Assembly (NCBI GenBank): GCA_050949165.1
Contig: JBMNFF010000001.1
Location: 930,001-994,000 of the forward strand
Source: DAIOXA01 sp050949165
Lineage (GTDB): Bacteria; Bacillota; Proteinivoracia; UBA4975
Direction of reading: 5' to 3'
DNA: 64,000 bases
A program made the translations under genes and the position numbers. Positions 26,670 to 36,045 of this stretch are shown in pieces (within the stretch, counting starts at the first letter, position 1; each line of letters begins with the position of its first letter). The notes under the pieces were generated by a model. It was not told the DNA's origin. It did no database searches and was given only the letters and a program-made list of their open reading frames with translations.

Positions 26670-26698
26670 ACTATACACTGCCGGGAAAAAATTGTCAA
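26670..26698 (-). promoter_or_regulatory. Promoter of the CopG-MFS operon
   Basis: Minus strand TTGACA (26693-26698), 17-base spacer, TATAGT (26670-26675). Confidence 0.8.
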
Positions 26699-26699
26699 C

Positions 26700-26727
26700 A
26701 AAAAACCGCTGTTTTTTCAAACAGCGG
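26700..26727 (-). terminator. MATE gene terminator
   Basis: Minus strand CCGCTGTTTGAAAAAACAGCGG followed by TTTTTT. Confidence 0.85.
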
Positions 26728-26755
26728 CGGAAATTTTACGTGCGACAACCATATC

Positions 26756-28135
26756 TCAGGCCGTTTCGGAGACAGACCTGACCTTGATGGACTTCCACTT
26801 TCCGGCCCGGTAGCGGGCAATCATCATAACCGCCCGGGACAGGTTATCGATGATCATGGCGATCCAGACGCCCCGGAGTCCCAGCCCCAAGAAGATCCCC
26901 AGGAACCAGGCTACAAATACCCGGCTGCCCCAGGTGCCTATCAAGGTGACCAGCATGACAAAGGTAGTATCTCCCGCTCCCCTGAGGGCGCCGGCCATGA
27001 CCATGACATATGCCAGGAAGGGCTGGGATATGGCCAGAATTTTCAGGTTATCCCCTGCTGCAGCTTGCACGGCGACATCGTCGGTAAAAAAGCCTGCAAT
27101 CTGGTGGGAAAAGAAGAAGAAACATAGTCCCACAATGCCCATGAATACCGCCGCCATCTTACAGGCCACATAGCCGCCCTTCTCGGCCCGCTCGGGCTGC
27201 TGGGCGCCGAGGTTCTGGCCAACCAGGGTGGTGGCGGCATGGCCGAAGCCAATCCCCGGCATGAAGGACATGGACATGGATTTGGAGATAATCTGGTTGG
27301 CAGCGATGGCGATGTTCCCGAGACCGGCCACCAGCATGGACAGGATGAAGGTGCTGCTGCTGCGCACCAGCTGCTCTCCCGCCGAGGGCAGGCCGATGCG
27401 CATAATCTCCATAATTCTTTCCCTTTGGGGCCGGAAACTCTCCTTAAGGCGCAAGCGGATGGGGCTGTGTTTGCTGAACAAATAGAGCAACCCGATTATA
27501 GCGGCAAGGTTCTTGGAGCCGGAAGTGGCCAGGGCGGCGCCCGCCACACCCATTTCCGGGAAAAAGCCGATTCCGAAAATCAGCAGGTAATCAAAGACGA
27601 CATTAAAGATATTGGCCGCCCCCATGATGTACAGGGGGGTTTTCATATTCCCCGCCCCCTGCAGGATAGCATAGCAGTTGACCATGACAAAGGTCAGGGG
27701 TTCTGCCGCTCCAACAATCCGCAGGTACTGGGCGCCAAACTTGATGATGTCGGGATCTGGGTTGTCCGATGCGATGAGCATAAACCTCATGATATACTCG
27801 GCGCCCAAAAACACTACGGCGCCAATAACCAAGCCCACCACAAAGGTCACCACCAGGGACTGGCGGGCATAGACCTTGGCCTGATCAGGCTTGCGCGCCC
27901 CCACCATCCGGGCCACCAGGGCCGTGGTCCCGACAGTAAAGGCATTGAGGAGGGCCGTGGAAAGAATAAAGACCTGGTTGCTCATCCCTACAGCGGAGAT
28001 GGCGGCAGGGCCGACCCTGCCCACCATGGCCAGGTCCACAACCCCCACCAGCATCTGCAAGAACATCCTGGCCACCACCGGCAAGGCCAGGAAGAGTACA
28101 CTGCGTTTTAGATTTCCTTTGGTTATGTCCGTCAT
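26756..28135 (-). CDS. MATE-family efflux transporter
   Basis: 459-residue, 12-helix Na+ or H+ coupled drug/metabolite antiporter. Two matching halves are visible: LFLALPVVARMFLQMLVGVVDLAMVG at the start and IMRIGLPSAGEQLVRSSSTFILSMLV in the middle, each followed by a QNLGA or GNMKT type loop. The ATG at 28135 follows AAAGGAGCAATATCT; the longer frame upstream lacks a site. Single-gene unit; substrate unknown. Confidence 0.9.
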   Translation of the reverse strand: MTDITKGNLKRSVLFLALPVVARMFLQMLVGVVDLAMVGRVGPAAISAVGMSNQVFILSTALLNAFTVGTTALVARMVGARKPDQAKVYARQSLVVTFVVGLVIGAVVFLGAEYIMRFMLIASDNPDPDIIKFGAQYLRIVGAAEPLTFVMVNCYAILQGAGNMKTPLYIMGAANIFNVVFDYLLIFGIGFFPEMGVAGAALATSGSKNLAAIIGLLYLFSKHSPIRLRLKESFRPQRERIMEIMRIGLPSAGEQLVRSSSTFILSMLVAGLGNIAIAANQIISKSMSMSFMPGIGFGHAATTLVGQNLGAQQPERAEKGGYVACKMAAVFMGIVGLCFFFFSHQIAGFFTDDVAVQAAAGDNLKILAISQPFLAYVMVMAGALRGAGDTTFVMLVTLIGTWGSRVFVAWFLGIFLGLGLRGVWIAMIIDNLSRAVMMIARYRAGKWKSIKVRSVSETA

Positions 28136-28228
28136 AGATATTGCTCCTTTACTGCGGATATTGTTTCGTCTCTCCAATATTTCGCTATTGCTGTAATAAA
28201 CTCCTTCCCCGGTCACTGCCCTCCCATG

Positions 28229-28251
28229 AAAATGCCCGCTCTTCAGCGGGC
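28229..28251 (-). terminator. M28 peptidase terminator
   Basis: Minus strand GCCCGCTGAAGAGCGGGC followed by ATTTTC; the stem overlaps the stop codon. Confidence 0.7.
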
Positions 28252-29445
28252 GTCGATCTTAGATGTGCCGTCATCGACAGAGTGTCCCCAAATCTGGGTG
28301 GCAATAGATTGAACCAGGATGCTGGCAGTCCGCAAGTTCTCCGGCTGCACATACTCTGCCTTATCGGTAATCCAATGCCAGTTGGGTAAACCGCCCTGGT
28401 CGTCAAAGGCCATGATGCTCATCACCTTGTAGCCCCGGGCCAAAGCCGGGGTGGCATCGGTGGTCAAGGCCTTGTAGACATGGGGGCCGATATCCAGTTC
28501 CGGGTGTTTCCGGGCGCAGGCCGCAGCGGCCATTACCAAGTCCTTGTCGGACTGCATGGCAAAGAACAGGCCCTCCCCGATGATGTACTTGACATGGCCT
28601 ATCCCCAGATTGTCCATATTGATGATGTAATCTTCCCGAATGCTATCCCCATATTCCTCCAAAAAGCGAAGCATGCCCACGGTGCCGGCCTCTTCGCAAC
28701 CGGTGGCCACTGCCCATACCTCCGCGCCCGGAGGCAGGTTTTCGGCCAGGCGGGTAAAACTGCCCAGCATCACTGCCACCCCCGAGGCATTGTCATTGCC
28801 ACCAGGCACATGGACCCCGCGCAACTCCCGGTCCACCAGGAAGAGCACCGTAACCAGCAGGTAGAAAGCAAAGGGCAAAGGCAGGTAGCGATAGTAACCG
28901 GGCAGTTCCAGCCCTGCCACGGCGGCGATTCCCGCCACCAGGGCCAGGACGAGGATGAACAGAATGCACCCGTTCATCATCAGGAAGGATTGGCGGAAAC
29001 CCGAAACCAGTTTGGGGTGAAAGTTCAGAGCCGAGCGGGATGTATCGTAATGGGCCACCAGGATTATCCTGGGCAGCCCTTTCCCCTCCTCCGAGGGATT
29101 GAGCTTGCGAGCAATGACATTTTGGCTCTTGCCCTTGGGCAAAACCCGGGTCAATACTTCAAAGGTGTGACTCTCCAGCAGGTAGGCCGCCACATCGACC
29201 AGGGCAAGTATTGCCGCAGCTACGGGCCAATAAGGAATGATTATTGCCACCACAACCATGATAAAGTAATAGAGGCCGTAGGCCCAGGAAAATGTGGGCA
29301 CCGACTTAAAGGGCTGCACCGTCACCTCGTCGGCCACCTGCTCCAACTGCTCCTGAATGTACTTGGCGGCGTTGCGCTCGGCCCGGGTGGTAGACCCCCG
29401 GGGACCAATTTTCAGGGCCAGGTCCTCAACGTACTGAAACATCAT
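28243..29445 (-). CDS. Membrane-bound M28-family peptidase
   Basis: 400-residue zinc aminopeptidase-like protein. Zinc ligands: VAHYDTS (His), GNDNASGVAV (Asp), CEEAGTVG (Glu pair), INMDNLG (Asp) and WHWITDKAEY (His). Unlike soluble relatives it has hydrophobic segments at about residues 55-75, 78-92, 155-175 and 180-200, which interrupt the catalytic domain. Substrate unknown. Confidence 0.85.
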   Translation of the reverse strand: MMFQYVEDLALKIGPRGSTTRAERNAAKYIQEQLEQVADEVTVQPFKSVPTFSWAYGLYYFIMVVVAIIIPYWPVAAAILALVDVAAYLLESHTFEVLTRVLPKGKSQNVIARKLNPSEEGKGLPRIILVAHYDTSRSALNFHPKLVSGFRQSFLMMNGCILFILVLALVAGIAAVAGLELPGYYRYLPLPFAFYLLVTVLFLVDRELRGVHVPGGNDNASGVAVMLGSFTRLAENLPPGAEVWAVATGCEEAGTVGMLRFLEEYGDSIREDYIINMDNLGIGHVKYIIGEGLFFAMQSDKDLVMAAAACARKHPELDIGPHVYKALTTDATPALARGYKVMSIMAFDDQGGLPNWHWITDKAEYVQPENLRTASILVQSIATQIWGHSVDDGTSKIDAR

Positions 29446-29485
29446 ACTCCTCCTTTCAGTATCTGCGAAAAAGGGCTTGTCCCAC

Positions 29486-30001
29486 TTAAGAGCTGACTTT
29501 TTCCCAAGGATAGTCCCGCCGACTCGCCCTCAGGATCCGGGCCGGGGCGCCTATTGCCATGGCCCCGGGGGGCACGTCCTTGGTGACTATTGCTCCAGCC
29601 CCCACCACTGCTCTGGCGCCAACCTTGACCCCAGCTAGAATGATTGCCCGGCCGCCGATGACGGCGTCAGGACCGATTTCTACTGCACCCAACCGGTATT
29701 CATGGCGCAGGAATTCGTGGGTTAGGATACAGGCATCCATACCGATGGTTACGTTATCGCCTATGCGGATGAGCTCGGGGAAGAGCCAGTCCAGCTGGGC
29801 ATTCAGGCCTATGGAGACCTGGGCTCCCACCTTCACCCCCAGGCGCCGGTACAGCCAACGCTTGACAGCGAGACTGGGGCAGATCCGGGCGACGCTCTGG
29901 ACGATGAAATTCACGGCCACCCTCCACACCGGCACGATTTTATATGTATAACTCATGCTGTTGTTGGGTCCGACTGGATAGGTTGTATATCGCCTGCCCA
30001 T
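29486..30001 (-). CDS. Left-handed beta-helix acyltransferase
   Basis: 171-residue hexapeptide-repeat acetyltransferase-like protein: repeats such as IRIGDNVTIGMDACIL, VEIGPDAVIGGRAIILAGVKVGARAVVGAGAIVTKDV, and the family end AIGAPARILR. The catalytic-type His is in LTHEFLRHEY. The ATG at 30001 follows GCAGGTGGTAAT and lies directly after the fxsA stop. Acceptor unknown; a sugar or a cell-wall group is usual. Confidence 0.83.
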   Translation of the reverse strand: MGRRYTTYPVGPNNSMSYTYKIVPVWRVAVNFIVQSVARICPSLAVKRWLYRRLGVKVGAQVSIGLNAQLDWLFPELIRIGDNVTIGMDACILTHEFLRHEYRLGAVEIGPDAVIGGRAIILAGVKVGARAVVGAGAIVTKDVPPGAMAIGAPARILRASRRDYPWEKVSS

Positions 30002-30002
30002 A

Positions 30003-30401
30003 TTACCACCTGCGAAAGCGGATATCCGCTCGGTCCTGAGCAATATAGTGTTCTATTTTGCGGCGCAAAAGCGCCTTGATGGGGCCCCGGGTAAGGGGAA
30101 TCAGGAACAGGAACCCCAGGATATCGCTGATGAGGCCGGGGGTAATCAGTAATATCCCCCCTACCAGGACAAAGGCCCCATCCAATAGGGCGCCGCCGGG
30201 GACTTCCCCCTGGGCAACCTGGTCTTGCAGCCGCCCCAGGACAGCCATGCCCTGGGATTTAGCCATGCTGACCCCCACTATACCTGTAATAAGCACTATG
30301 GCGATGGTGAACTCCGCGCCGATGGCCTGACCGATCTGAATCAGCAGGTATAACTCTGCCAGGGGAACCAGCGTAAATAAGAGCAGCAACTTGAGAAACA
30401 T
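30003..30401 (-). CDS. fxsA: FxsA-family membrane protein
   Basis: 132 residues, MFLKLLLLFTLVPLAELYLLI at the start, with three further hydrophobic stretches and the conserved GGILLITPGLISDILGFLFLIP. FxsA relieves F-exclusion of phage T7 in Escherichia coli; its normal role is unclear. Start ATG after GGGGGGAATGGTC. In Bacillus subtilis the homologue is also near pyk. Confidence 0.88.
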   Translation of the reverse strand: MFLKLLLLFTLVPLAELYLLIQIGQAIGAEFTIAIVLITGIVGVSMAKSQGMAVLGRLQDQVAQGEVPGGALLDGAFVLVGGILLITPGLISDILGFLFLIPLTRGPIKALLRRKIEHYIAQDRADIRFRRW

Positions 30402-30606
30402 GACCATTCCCCCCAATAACAGTATTAGTATTATGATTTCTCCTGAACTTTAGCTGGATTATACCATATTTACCCTGAAAACCGGACCCCCAATTTTGAG
30501 CTTGGATCCGCAGTTTAGGCGGCTTGGCAGGGAAATTAAGGAATTAATCTATGATTACACCAATGAAAGGTGTTTATGTAATGCGGCTGGAAACGGCGCC
30601 GGTGGT

Positions 30607-30642
30607 AATAACAAACAGGGGCCTGCGCCCCTGTTTGTTATT
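30607..30642. terminator. Strong two-way terminator
   Basis: AATAACAAACAGGGGC pairs fully with GCCCCTGTTTGTTATT around a 4-base loop, next to the methyltransferase stop. Confidence 0.8.
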
Positions 30643-30645
30643 CCA

Positions 30646-31311
30646 CTACCCTTTGATAAGCAAAAACATCCTATTGTATTGATGATATCGTTCGAAATAA
30701 ATATCCCTGTATTCTGTAATGGCCAAGTGCCTTGAAAACATCTCGGTCCACTCTTCCGTTGTCTGGTTCCACAGGAGCAGCCCATCATCCAACAAATTAT
30801 CCTGGAGCACTTTAATATTCCACTCGAGGATCTGTTCTTGCTCCAGGTAGGGATTTAATTTTACAAGGACCTTGCCCCCGGGTCGTAAGATTCTGCGCAC
30901 ATGCTCCAAGAGCTTCTCAGCATCAGCAGGAAACAAATTATCTATAATATTGGCTAAAATCACTGCATCGATACTTGCGGTTTCTATTGTGGCCAAGGAG
31001 CTGACATCCCCCGTCCGGAAATCAAACTCAGCACCCGGCATTAACTCTTTCCTTCTCTTGGCCAACATAATGCCCTCACTGGAAATATCAATCCCGAGAT
31101 GTCTTTCGCTTCCCCGCAGAGCACAGTAAAACAGCATACTGCCATTGCCGCAGCCAAAATCAAGAATGACCTTAGAGCCTTCGCAGAGCCAATCCAGCCC
31201 TGCATCTAAGTCAGGGTTTCCGGTCCCCTTGTCCTTGGGAACCTGAATTTTGTTTTCCTTGGCAAATATCCCATCCCAGACCTTCCTGCACCGTTCATAC
31301 ACATCATCCAA
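30646..31311 (-). CDS. Class I SAM-dependent methyltransferase
   Basis: 221 residues. Motif I VILDFGCGNGSMLF, acidic residue at the end of strand 2 (LGIDISSEG), motif II region DAVILANIIDNL and motif III LRPGGKVLVKLNPYL. The N-terminal helix segment fits small-molecule methyltransferases. The start is a TTG after GGGAGGGAACAAGG. Substrate not predictable. Confidence 0.83.
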   Translation of the reverse strand: MDDVYERCRKVWDGIFAKENKIQVPKDKGTGNPDLDAGLDWLCEGSKVILDFGCGNGSMLFYCALRGSERHLGIDISSEGIMLAKRRKELMPGAEFDFRTGDVSSLATIETASIDAVILANIIDNLFPADAEKLLEHVRRILRPGGKVLVKLNPYLEQEQILEWNIKVLQDNLLDDGLLLWNQTTEEWTEMFSRHLAITEYRDIYFERYHQYNRMFLLIKG

Positions 31312-31420
31312 CCTTGTTCCCTCCCATAAGCTCCCAATTACCGCTGAATTATAGCATGCATTAACGGCTCCGCCATTAAAGTTATTCTATTTTTAGGTAA
31401 TTGTAACTTAGAAGGAAAAT

Positions 31421-31452
31421 AAAAAACCCCGGACCAGCTCCCAAGGACTGGT
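31421..31452 (-). terminator. Possible terminator of the tRNA gene
   Basis: Minus strand ACCAG/CTGGT stem followed by TCCGGGGTTTTTT; the stem is weak. Confidence 0.4.
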
Positions 31453-31475
31453 GAAGGGATTTAAGGAACACAATT

Positions 31476-31551
31476 TGGTGGACCTGAAGGGGATCGAACC
31501 CTCGACCTCTGCGTTGCGAACGCAGCGCTCTCCCAGCTGAGCTACAGGCCC
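31476..31551 (-). tRNA. tRNA-Ala (anticodon CGC)
   Basis: 76 nt on the minus strand including an encoded CCA. Acceptor GGGCCTG pairs with CAGGTCC and contains the G3-U70 pair diagnostic for alanine. D arm GCTCAGCTGGGAGAGC; anticodon stem CTGCG-TTCGCAA-CGCAG gives CGC; T arm GAGGGTTCGATCCCCTT. Confidence 0.96.
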
Positions 31552-31693
31552 AATATTTCCGGAATGCATGCTCTAGCTCGTACTTCACTTCTTGAAGTAT
31601 AAATTACCGCACTTATTTCGTCAACCCAGTGGGACCGGCCCATTATTACTTTATTCTTCGAATGTTGATTACCAAGGGCAGGGTCAGCTCCAC

Positions 31694-32002
31694 CTACAGG
31701 AGGTAAGCATGGTTCTGCGCGCCGTAAAAAAATCGATAAACGGTGACCGCCCCAGCCGATTCATCAAACTTATATATCAATACGCAGTTGTTTATGGTTA
31801 CTTTTCGGTAGTTCTCACTTCTTAGGCGAGGGTCATTACACTGTTCGTACATAAGCGGATTACTTATTAGGAATTTGTAGCATCTCTCCACATCAGCAAG
31901 GAAATTTGTCGCTGCCCTGGGGCTCTTGAGTTGGACGGCGATGTACGAGACGATATTGTCCAGATCCTCGTGGGCAAGCTCTGTCACAACCAGTTTATAC
32001 AT
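31694..32002 (-). CDS. RelE/ParE-family toxin
   Basis: 102 residues: MYKLVVTELAHEDLDNIVSYI, PRAATNFLADVERCYKFL, and a C-terminal YRKVTINNCVLIYKFDESA / VTVYRFFYGAQN strand pair, the RelE/ParE fold. It probably cleaves mRNA at the ribosome or poisons gyrase; which one is not clear from sequence. Overlaps the antitoxin gene by eight bases, antitoxin first. Confidence 0.87.
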   Translation of the reverse strand: MYKLVVTELAHEDLDNIVSYIAVQLKSPRAATNFLADVERCYKFLISNPLMYEQCNDPRLRSENYRKVTINNCVLIYKFDESAGAVTVYRFFYGAQNHAYLL

Positions 32003-32255
32003 TGTATTTTTCTCTTATGCGCTGCAGGGAAGCGTCCCCATCAAGCACCTTCCCCTCTTTTGCTTCCCTCTCCGCTGCAGCCAGCCTGTTATATGCATCG
32101 AACATAGAGAATTTTTCCTCATACAACTCCATGCTCATTATAACCATATCACCATATCCATTTTTGGTAACATATATCGGCTCATTAGCTTCCCGACACA
32201 TCTGAGAAATTTCGCTGGTATTCTTCAAATCTCGAATGGGGATAATCTTGGGCAT
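31995..32255 (-). CDS. Phd/YefM-family antitoxin
   Basis: 86 residues. The N-terminal DNA-binding part IIPIRDLKNTSEISQMCREANEP ends in PIYVTKNGYGDMVIMS, the hallmark of Phd/YefM; the C-terminal helix neutralises the toxin. First gene of the pair, so the complex probably represses its own promoter. Confidence 0.88.
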   Translation of the reverse strand: MPKIIPIRDLKNTSEISQMCREANEPIYVTKNGYGDMVIMSMELYEEKFSMFDAYNRLAAAEREAKEGKVLDGDASLQRIREKYNV

Positions 32256-32445
32256 ATTTTCATCAGCTCCTTCAACATGTGCTGATTACCGTTAAATGGA
32301 TAGAACATAGAGCCAAACGCAAAATGACCTAAACCATCGAGTTCAGGCCATTTTGCTATTCCGGACATAGTGGAACCGAACGGGATTGAACCTTCAGCCG
32401 TCGACTAAGTTAGTCCTCCCTGCCCCAAAAGTGATAATAATATAT

Positions 32446-34206
32446 CTAAATATGCCCCCCGGCGATATTGGCCTGGCCGCGGTAGACCAGGCCCCGGGCG
32501 GTGTCCAGGCTGACAATCTGCCCGTCCTCCAACAGGGAGGTGGCGCCGTCGGCTCCGACAATTACCGGTATGCCCAGCTCCAGGCCGATGATGGCCGCGG
32601 GGGATGTCAGGCCGCCCTCCTCGGCGATGATGGCCTCCACCCCCTGTAAGGAGGGAACCATTTCCCGGTCCAGCCCGATGGTGACCAGGATGTCGCCGAA
32701 CTTTATCTTGCTGGCATCCCTGGCCGTGCGGACAACCCGCACCGGTCCCACCACCGGCTTGTGGCCGATACCCGTACCCCGGACCACCACATCGCCCACC
32801 AAGTGGACCTTGAGGAGGTTGGTGGTGCCGGGAACTCCAACGGGCACTCCCGCCGTGATGACCACCAAATCGCCGTTGTCGATCAGGCCCCGGTCCAGGG
32901 CAGTGGTGATGGCCTCGTAGATCATCTCATCGGTGTTCTCGGTCTTGCGGCCCAGGAGGGGAACCACTCCCCAGGTCAGGAGCAATTTGCGCAGGACCGC
33001 CGGGTTGGGCGTGACGGCTATCACCGGCATCCCCGGTCGGTATTTGGAGACCATCCGGGCGGTGTGGCCGGAATGGGTGGAGGTGAGGATGGCCGCCGCC
33101 CCCAGGCGCCGGGCCGTCTGGCGACTGGCATAGCTGATGGCGTCGGTGACCGACTGGGGCTTGCTGGTTTCGTGGCGGTGGAGGAAGTGATCGCAGTCCA
33201 GGGCCTGCTCGGTACGCTCCGCCAAGCGGGCCATGGTGGCCACAGATTCCACGGGGTACTTGCCCATGGCCGTCTCCCCCGAGAGCATGATGGCGTCGGT
33301 GCCGTCGAAGATGGCATTGGCCACGTCGCTGGCTTCGGCCCGGGTTGGCCTGGGATTGCGAATCATCGAGTCCAGCATCTGAGTCGCCGTTATCACCGGC
33401 TTACCCAGCTGGTTGCACCGGGAAATCATGTGTTTCTGGGCCAGGGGCACTTCTTCCGGCGGGATCTCCACCCCCAAGTCGCCCCGGGCCACCATGAGGC
33501 CGTCCACCACCTTGAGGATGGAGTCCAGATTGTCCAGTCCCTGGTGATTTTCGATCTTGGCAATGATATGTATGTCGCTGTCATACTCCTCCAGGAGGCG
33601 GCGAATGGCCAGGACGTCTGCCGCCGAGCGGACAAAGGAAGCGGCGATGAAGTCCACGCCCTGCTCAATGCCGAAGATGATGTCGTCCCGGTCCTGGGGC
33701 CCCATGGAGGGCAGGGACACTTGCGAGCCCGGCAGGTTGACGCCTTTGCGATCGCTGACATCGCCGCCGTTCTCCACCAGGCAGATGATGTCGGTTTCGG
33801 TAACTTCCTTGACCTTGAGCTCGATGAGGCCGTCGTCGATGAGCACCCGGCGGCCCGGGGCCACGTCCCGGGGCAGACCGCCATGGCTGACCGAAACGAT
33901 CTCTTCGGTGCCCTGGACCTGCCGAGTGGTGAGGGTAAAGGTCTGGCCGTTGACCAATTGCACTTTGCCCTGGGCAAAGGTCCCCAGCCGAATTTCCGGC
34001 CCCCGGGTGTCCAGGAGGATGGCCACCGGCAGCCCCGTCTCTTCGGCAGCCTGGCGGATCACCCGGATGCGCCGCCCATGTTCCTCATGGCTGCCGTGGG
34101 AGAAGTTCAACCTGGCCACATTCATCCCGGCCAGGAGCATTTCCTTGAGGGTTTGCAAATCCTCGCTGGCCGGGCCAATGGTACAGACGATCTTGGTCTT
34201 GCGCAT
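32446..34206 (-). CDS. pyk: Pyruvate kinase with C-terminal PEP-utiliser domain
   Basis: Converts PEP and ADP to pyruvate and ATP. 586 residues: MRKTKIVCTIGPASEDLQTL, MVARGDLGVEIPPEEV, TATQMLDSMIRNPRPTRAE and the regulatory C-domain. After about residue 475 comes an extra domain with GGLTSPAAIIGLELGIPVIVG, the swivelling phosphohistidine-like domain seen in Firmicute enzymes, but with no obvious His at the usual place. The ATG at 34206 follows GGAGGTTATTGGT. Downstream of pfkA with a 14-base gap. Confidence 0.95.
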   Translation of the reverse strand: MRKTKIVCTIGPASEDLQTLKEMLLAGMNVARLNFSHGSHEEHGRRIRVIRQAAEETGLPVAILLDTRGPEIRLGTFAQGKVQLVNGQTFTLTTRQVQGTEEIVSVSHGGLPRDVAPGRRVLIDDGLIELKVKEVTETDIICLVENGGDVSDRKGVNLPGSQVSLPSMGPQDRDDIIFGIEQGVDFIAASFVRSAADVLAIRRLLEEYDSDIHIIAKIENHQGLDNLDSILKVVDGLMVARGDLGVEIPPEEVPLAQKHMISRCNQLGKPVITATQMLDSMIRNPRPTRAEASDVANAIFDGTDAIMLSGETAMGKYPVESVATMARLAERTEQALDCDHFLHRHETSKPQSVTDAISYASRQTARRLGAAAILTSTHSGHTARMVSKYRPGMPVIAVTPNPAVLRKLLLTWGVVPLLGRKTENTDEMIYEAITTALDRGLIDNGDLVVITAGVPVGVPGTTNLLKVHLVGDVVVRGTGIGHKPVVGPVRVVRTARDASKIKFGDILVTIGLDREMVPSLQGVEAIIAEEGGLTSPAAIIGLELGIPVIVGADGATSLLEDGQIVSLDTARGLVYRGQANIAGGHI

Positions 34207-34220
34207 ACCAATAACCTCCA

Positions 34221-35180
34221 TTATATGGACAGAATCTTGGCCAACTTGTAAGCCTTGGCGTCAAAGTTAGCCGGCTGGTTCAGGGCGTACTCGATATCCA
34301 CGCCGACATACTCTCCATTTTTCAGGGCGACAAATTTCCCCCCCTGGCCGGTGAGCACCAAATCCACCGCCACCGAGGCCATGCGGCTGGCCAAAATCCG
34401 GTCAAAGGCCGTGGGAGAGCCGCCCCGCTGCACATGGCCCAGAACGATAACCCGATTCTCTTGCCCCGTCCTCCGCTTTATTTCCTCGGCAATATCGTAG
34501 GCGCTGGCCACTCCCTCCGCCACCAGGATGATACTGTGCAGTTTGCCCCGCTGCCGCCCCTTCTCCAGGCGCTGGCAGACCTCGTCCAAATCATAGGGGC
34601 GCTCGGGCAGCAGAATCGATTCAGCGCCGGCGGCCAGTCCCGCAGCAAGGGCAATGGCCCCGGAATGCCGTCCCATCAGCTCGATGATGAATGTCCGCTG
34701 GTGGGAGGTGGCGGTATCCCGGATTTTGTCGATGGCATCACAGGCCGTGGCCACCGCCGTATCAAAGCCTATGGTGTAATCGGTGCAGGGGATGTCGTTA
34801 TCAATGGTCCCCGGAATTCCCACGGCGGTAAGGCCGGCCTGGTTCAAGGCCAGGGCGCCCCGGAAGGATCCCTCGCCACCGATGACGATTAACCCGTCTA
34901 TCCCCCGCCGGCGCAGGTTCTCAACGCCTTTGGCCTGGCCCTGGGCTGTCTTGAATTCCTCACAGCGGGCGGTGCGCAACACCGTCCCCCCCCGCTGAAT
35001 GATGTCCGCTACAGAGCCCAGGTTCATGGCCTCCACATTGTCCTCTATAATCCCGCGAAATCCTTCCTTGACAGCATAGATCTCACAGCCCAAGTATATA
35101 CTCTTCCGGACCACCGCCCGAATGGCTGCGTTCATGCCCGGGGCGTCGCCGCCGCTGGTCATTACAGCTATTTTCGTCAT
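34221..35180 (-). CDS. pfkA: ATP-dependent 6-phosphofructokinase
   Basis: Commits fructose 6-phosphate to glycolysis. 319 residues, the bacterial norm: MTSGGDAPGMNAAIRA (ATP loop), GGEGSFRGA, the catalytic Asp in TIDNDIPCTDYTIGFDTA and ELMGRHSG. In this protein GGEGS replaces the common GGDGS; a Gly at the position after GG(D/E) is kept, so ATP use is likely. Forms a two-gene operon with pyk. Confidence 0.95.
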   Translation of the reverse strand: MTKIAVMTSGGDAPGMNAAIRAVVRKSIYLGCEIYAVKEGFRGIIEDNVEAMNLGSVADIIQRGGTVLRTARCEEFKTAQGQAKGVENLRRRGIDGLIVIGGEGSFRGALALNQAGLTAVGIPGTIDNDIPCTDYTIGFDTAVATACDAIDKIRDTATSHQRTFIIELMGRHSGAIALAAGLAAGAESILLPERPYDLDEVCQRLEKGRQRGKLHSIILVAEGVASAYDIAEEIKRRTGQENRVIVLGHVQRGGSPTAFDRILASRMASVAVDLVLTGQGGKFVALKNGEYVGVDIEYALNQPANFDAKAYKLAKILSI

Positions 35181-35286
35181 TATATCCGGCTCCTTTCCCG
35201 GGACAGATTATGTCCCTACGGGGCAAATATTATCCCTTATATTTTAGACCTTGTCCAGCAGAGGCGCAAGGGGCCTCTCGGCCCCT

Positions 35287-36045
35287 CTATTCGATGAACT
35301 TAGGCTTGCGCCGCTCCAGAAAAGCAGACATTCCTTCCCTTTGGTCGGCTCCGGAAAAAAGCTGGGCAAAGAATTCCTGCTCCAGGGCCAGGCCGGGATC
35401 TTCGCCCCCGCCGATGGCTGCCTTGGCTGCAGTGAGCGCCCGCAAGCTGTAACTGGCCAGGCGGCGGGCAAACTCCATGGTCCTGGGCATCAGTTCCTCG
35501 GCCGGGTAAACCCGCTCCACCAGCCCCAGCCTCATGGCAGTCTCGGCATTGACCTGCTCGCCGCCCAGAATCATTTCCAAAGCCTTGCCCCGGCCCACCA
35601 GGCGGGCCAGGCGCCGGGTCCCGCCGAAGCCAGGGATTATTCCCAGACCGATTTCCGGCTGTCCCAGCCTGGCCTTGTCCGCGGCAAAGCGCAGGTCGCA
35701 GGCCAGGGCCAGCTCACAGCCGCCCCCCAGGGCATAGCCGTTGATGGCGGCGATCACCGGCTTGGGCATGCTCTCCAGTAAGCCAAAGACCCGATGGCCG
35801 AGACCTGAAAACTCGTAGGCCTGCTTCTCGTTCATATCCTTCATTTCGCTGATATCAGCTCCGGCCACAAAGGCCTTGCTGCCGGCGCCGGTGATTACCA
35901 CGACCTTTATCCCCCGATCATCCCGCAGAGTACTGAGTTCCCGCTCCAGCTCCCTCAAGGTCTCGATATTGAGGGCGTTGAGCTGCTGCTCGCGATCGAT
36001 GGTGACCAGGGCGATGCGGTCCTCGCTTTGGACCCGGACAGCCAC
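35287..36045 (-). CDS. Enoyl-CoA hydratase (crotonase family)
   Basis: 252 residues. Oxyanion-hole stretches KAFVAGADISEM and INGYALGGGCELALACDLRFA, and the two catalytic Glu (GGGCELA and QPEIGLGIIPGFGGT) are present, so hydratase activity is likely, e.g. crotonyl-CoA to 3-hydroxybutyryl-CoA. The start is a GTG that begins immediately after the stop of the dehydrogenase gene. Pathway: short-chain acyl-CoA oxidation or butyrate metabolism. Confidence 0.9.
   Translation of the reverse strand: MAVRVQSEDRIALVTIDREQQLNALNIETLRELERELSTLRDDRGIKVVVITGAGSKAFVAGADISEMKDMNEKQAYEFSGLGHRVFGLLESMPKPVIAAINGYALGGGCELALACDLRFAADKARLGQPEIGLGIIPGFGGTRRLARLVGRGKALEMILGGEQVNAETAMRLGLVERVYPAEELMPRTMEFARRLASYSLRALTAAKAAIGGGEDPGLALEQEFFAQLFSGADQREGMSAFLERRKPKFIE

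Noticed and set aside
30496..30735. Plus-strand open frame with REIKELIYDYTNER
   Set aside because: It runs through the strong terminator hairpin at 30607-30642, has no ribosome site, and no family is recognised; the meaningful part is only about 30 residues.
32350..32420. Minus-strand GGTTCAATCCCGTTCGGTTCC, resembling a tRNA T arm and 3' end
   Set aside because: The T stem does not pair without a bulge and no acceptor 5' half, D arm or anticodon arm could be found, so it is at most a degraded tRNA scrap.
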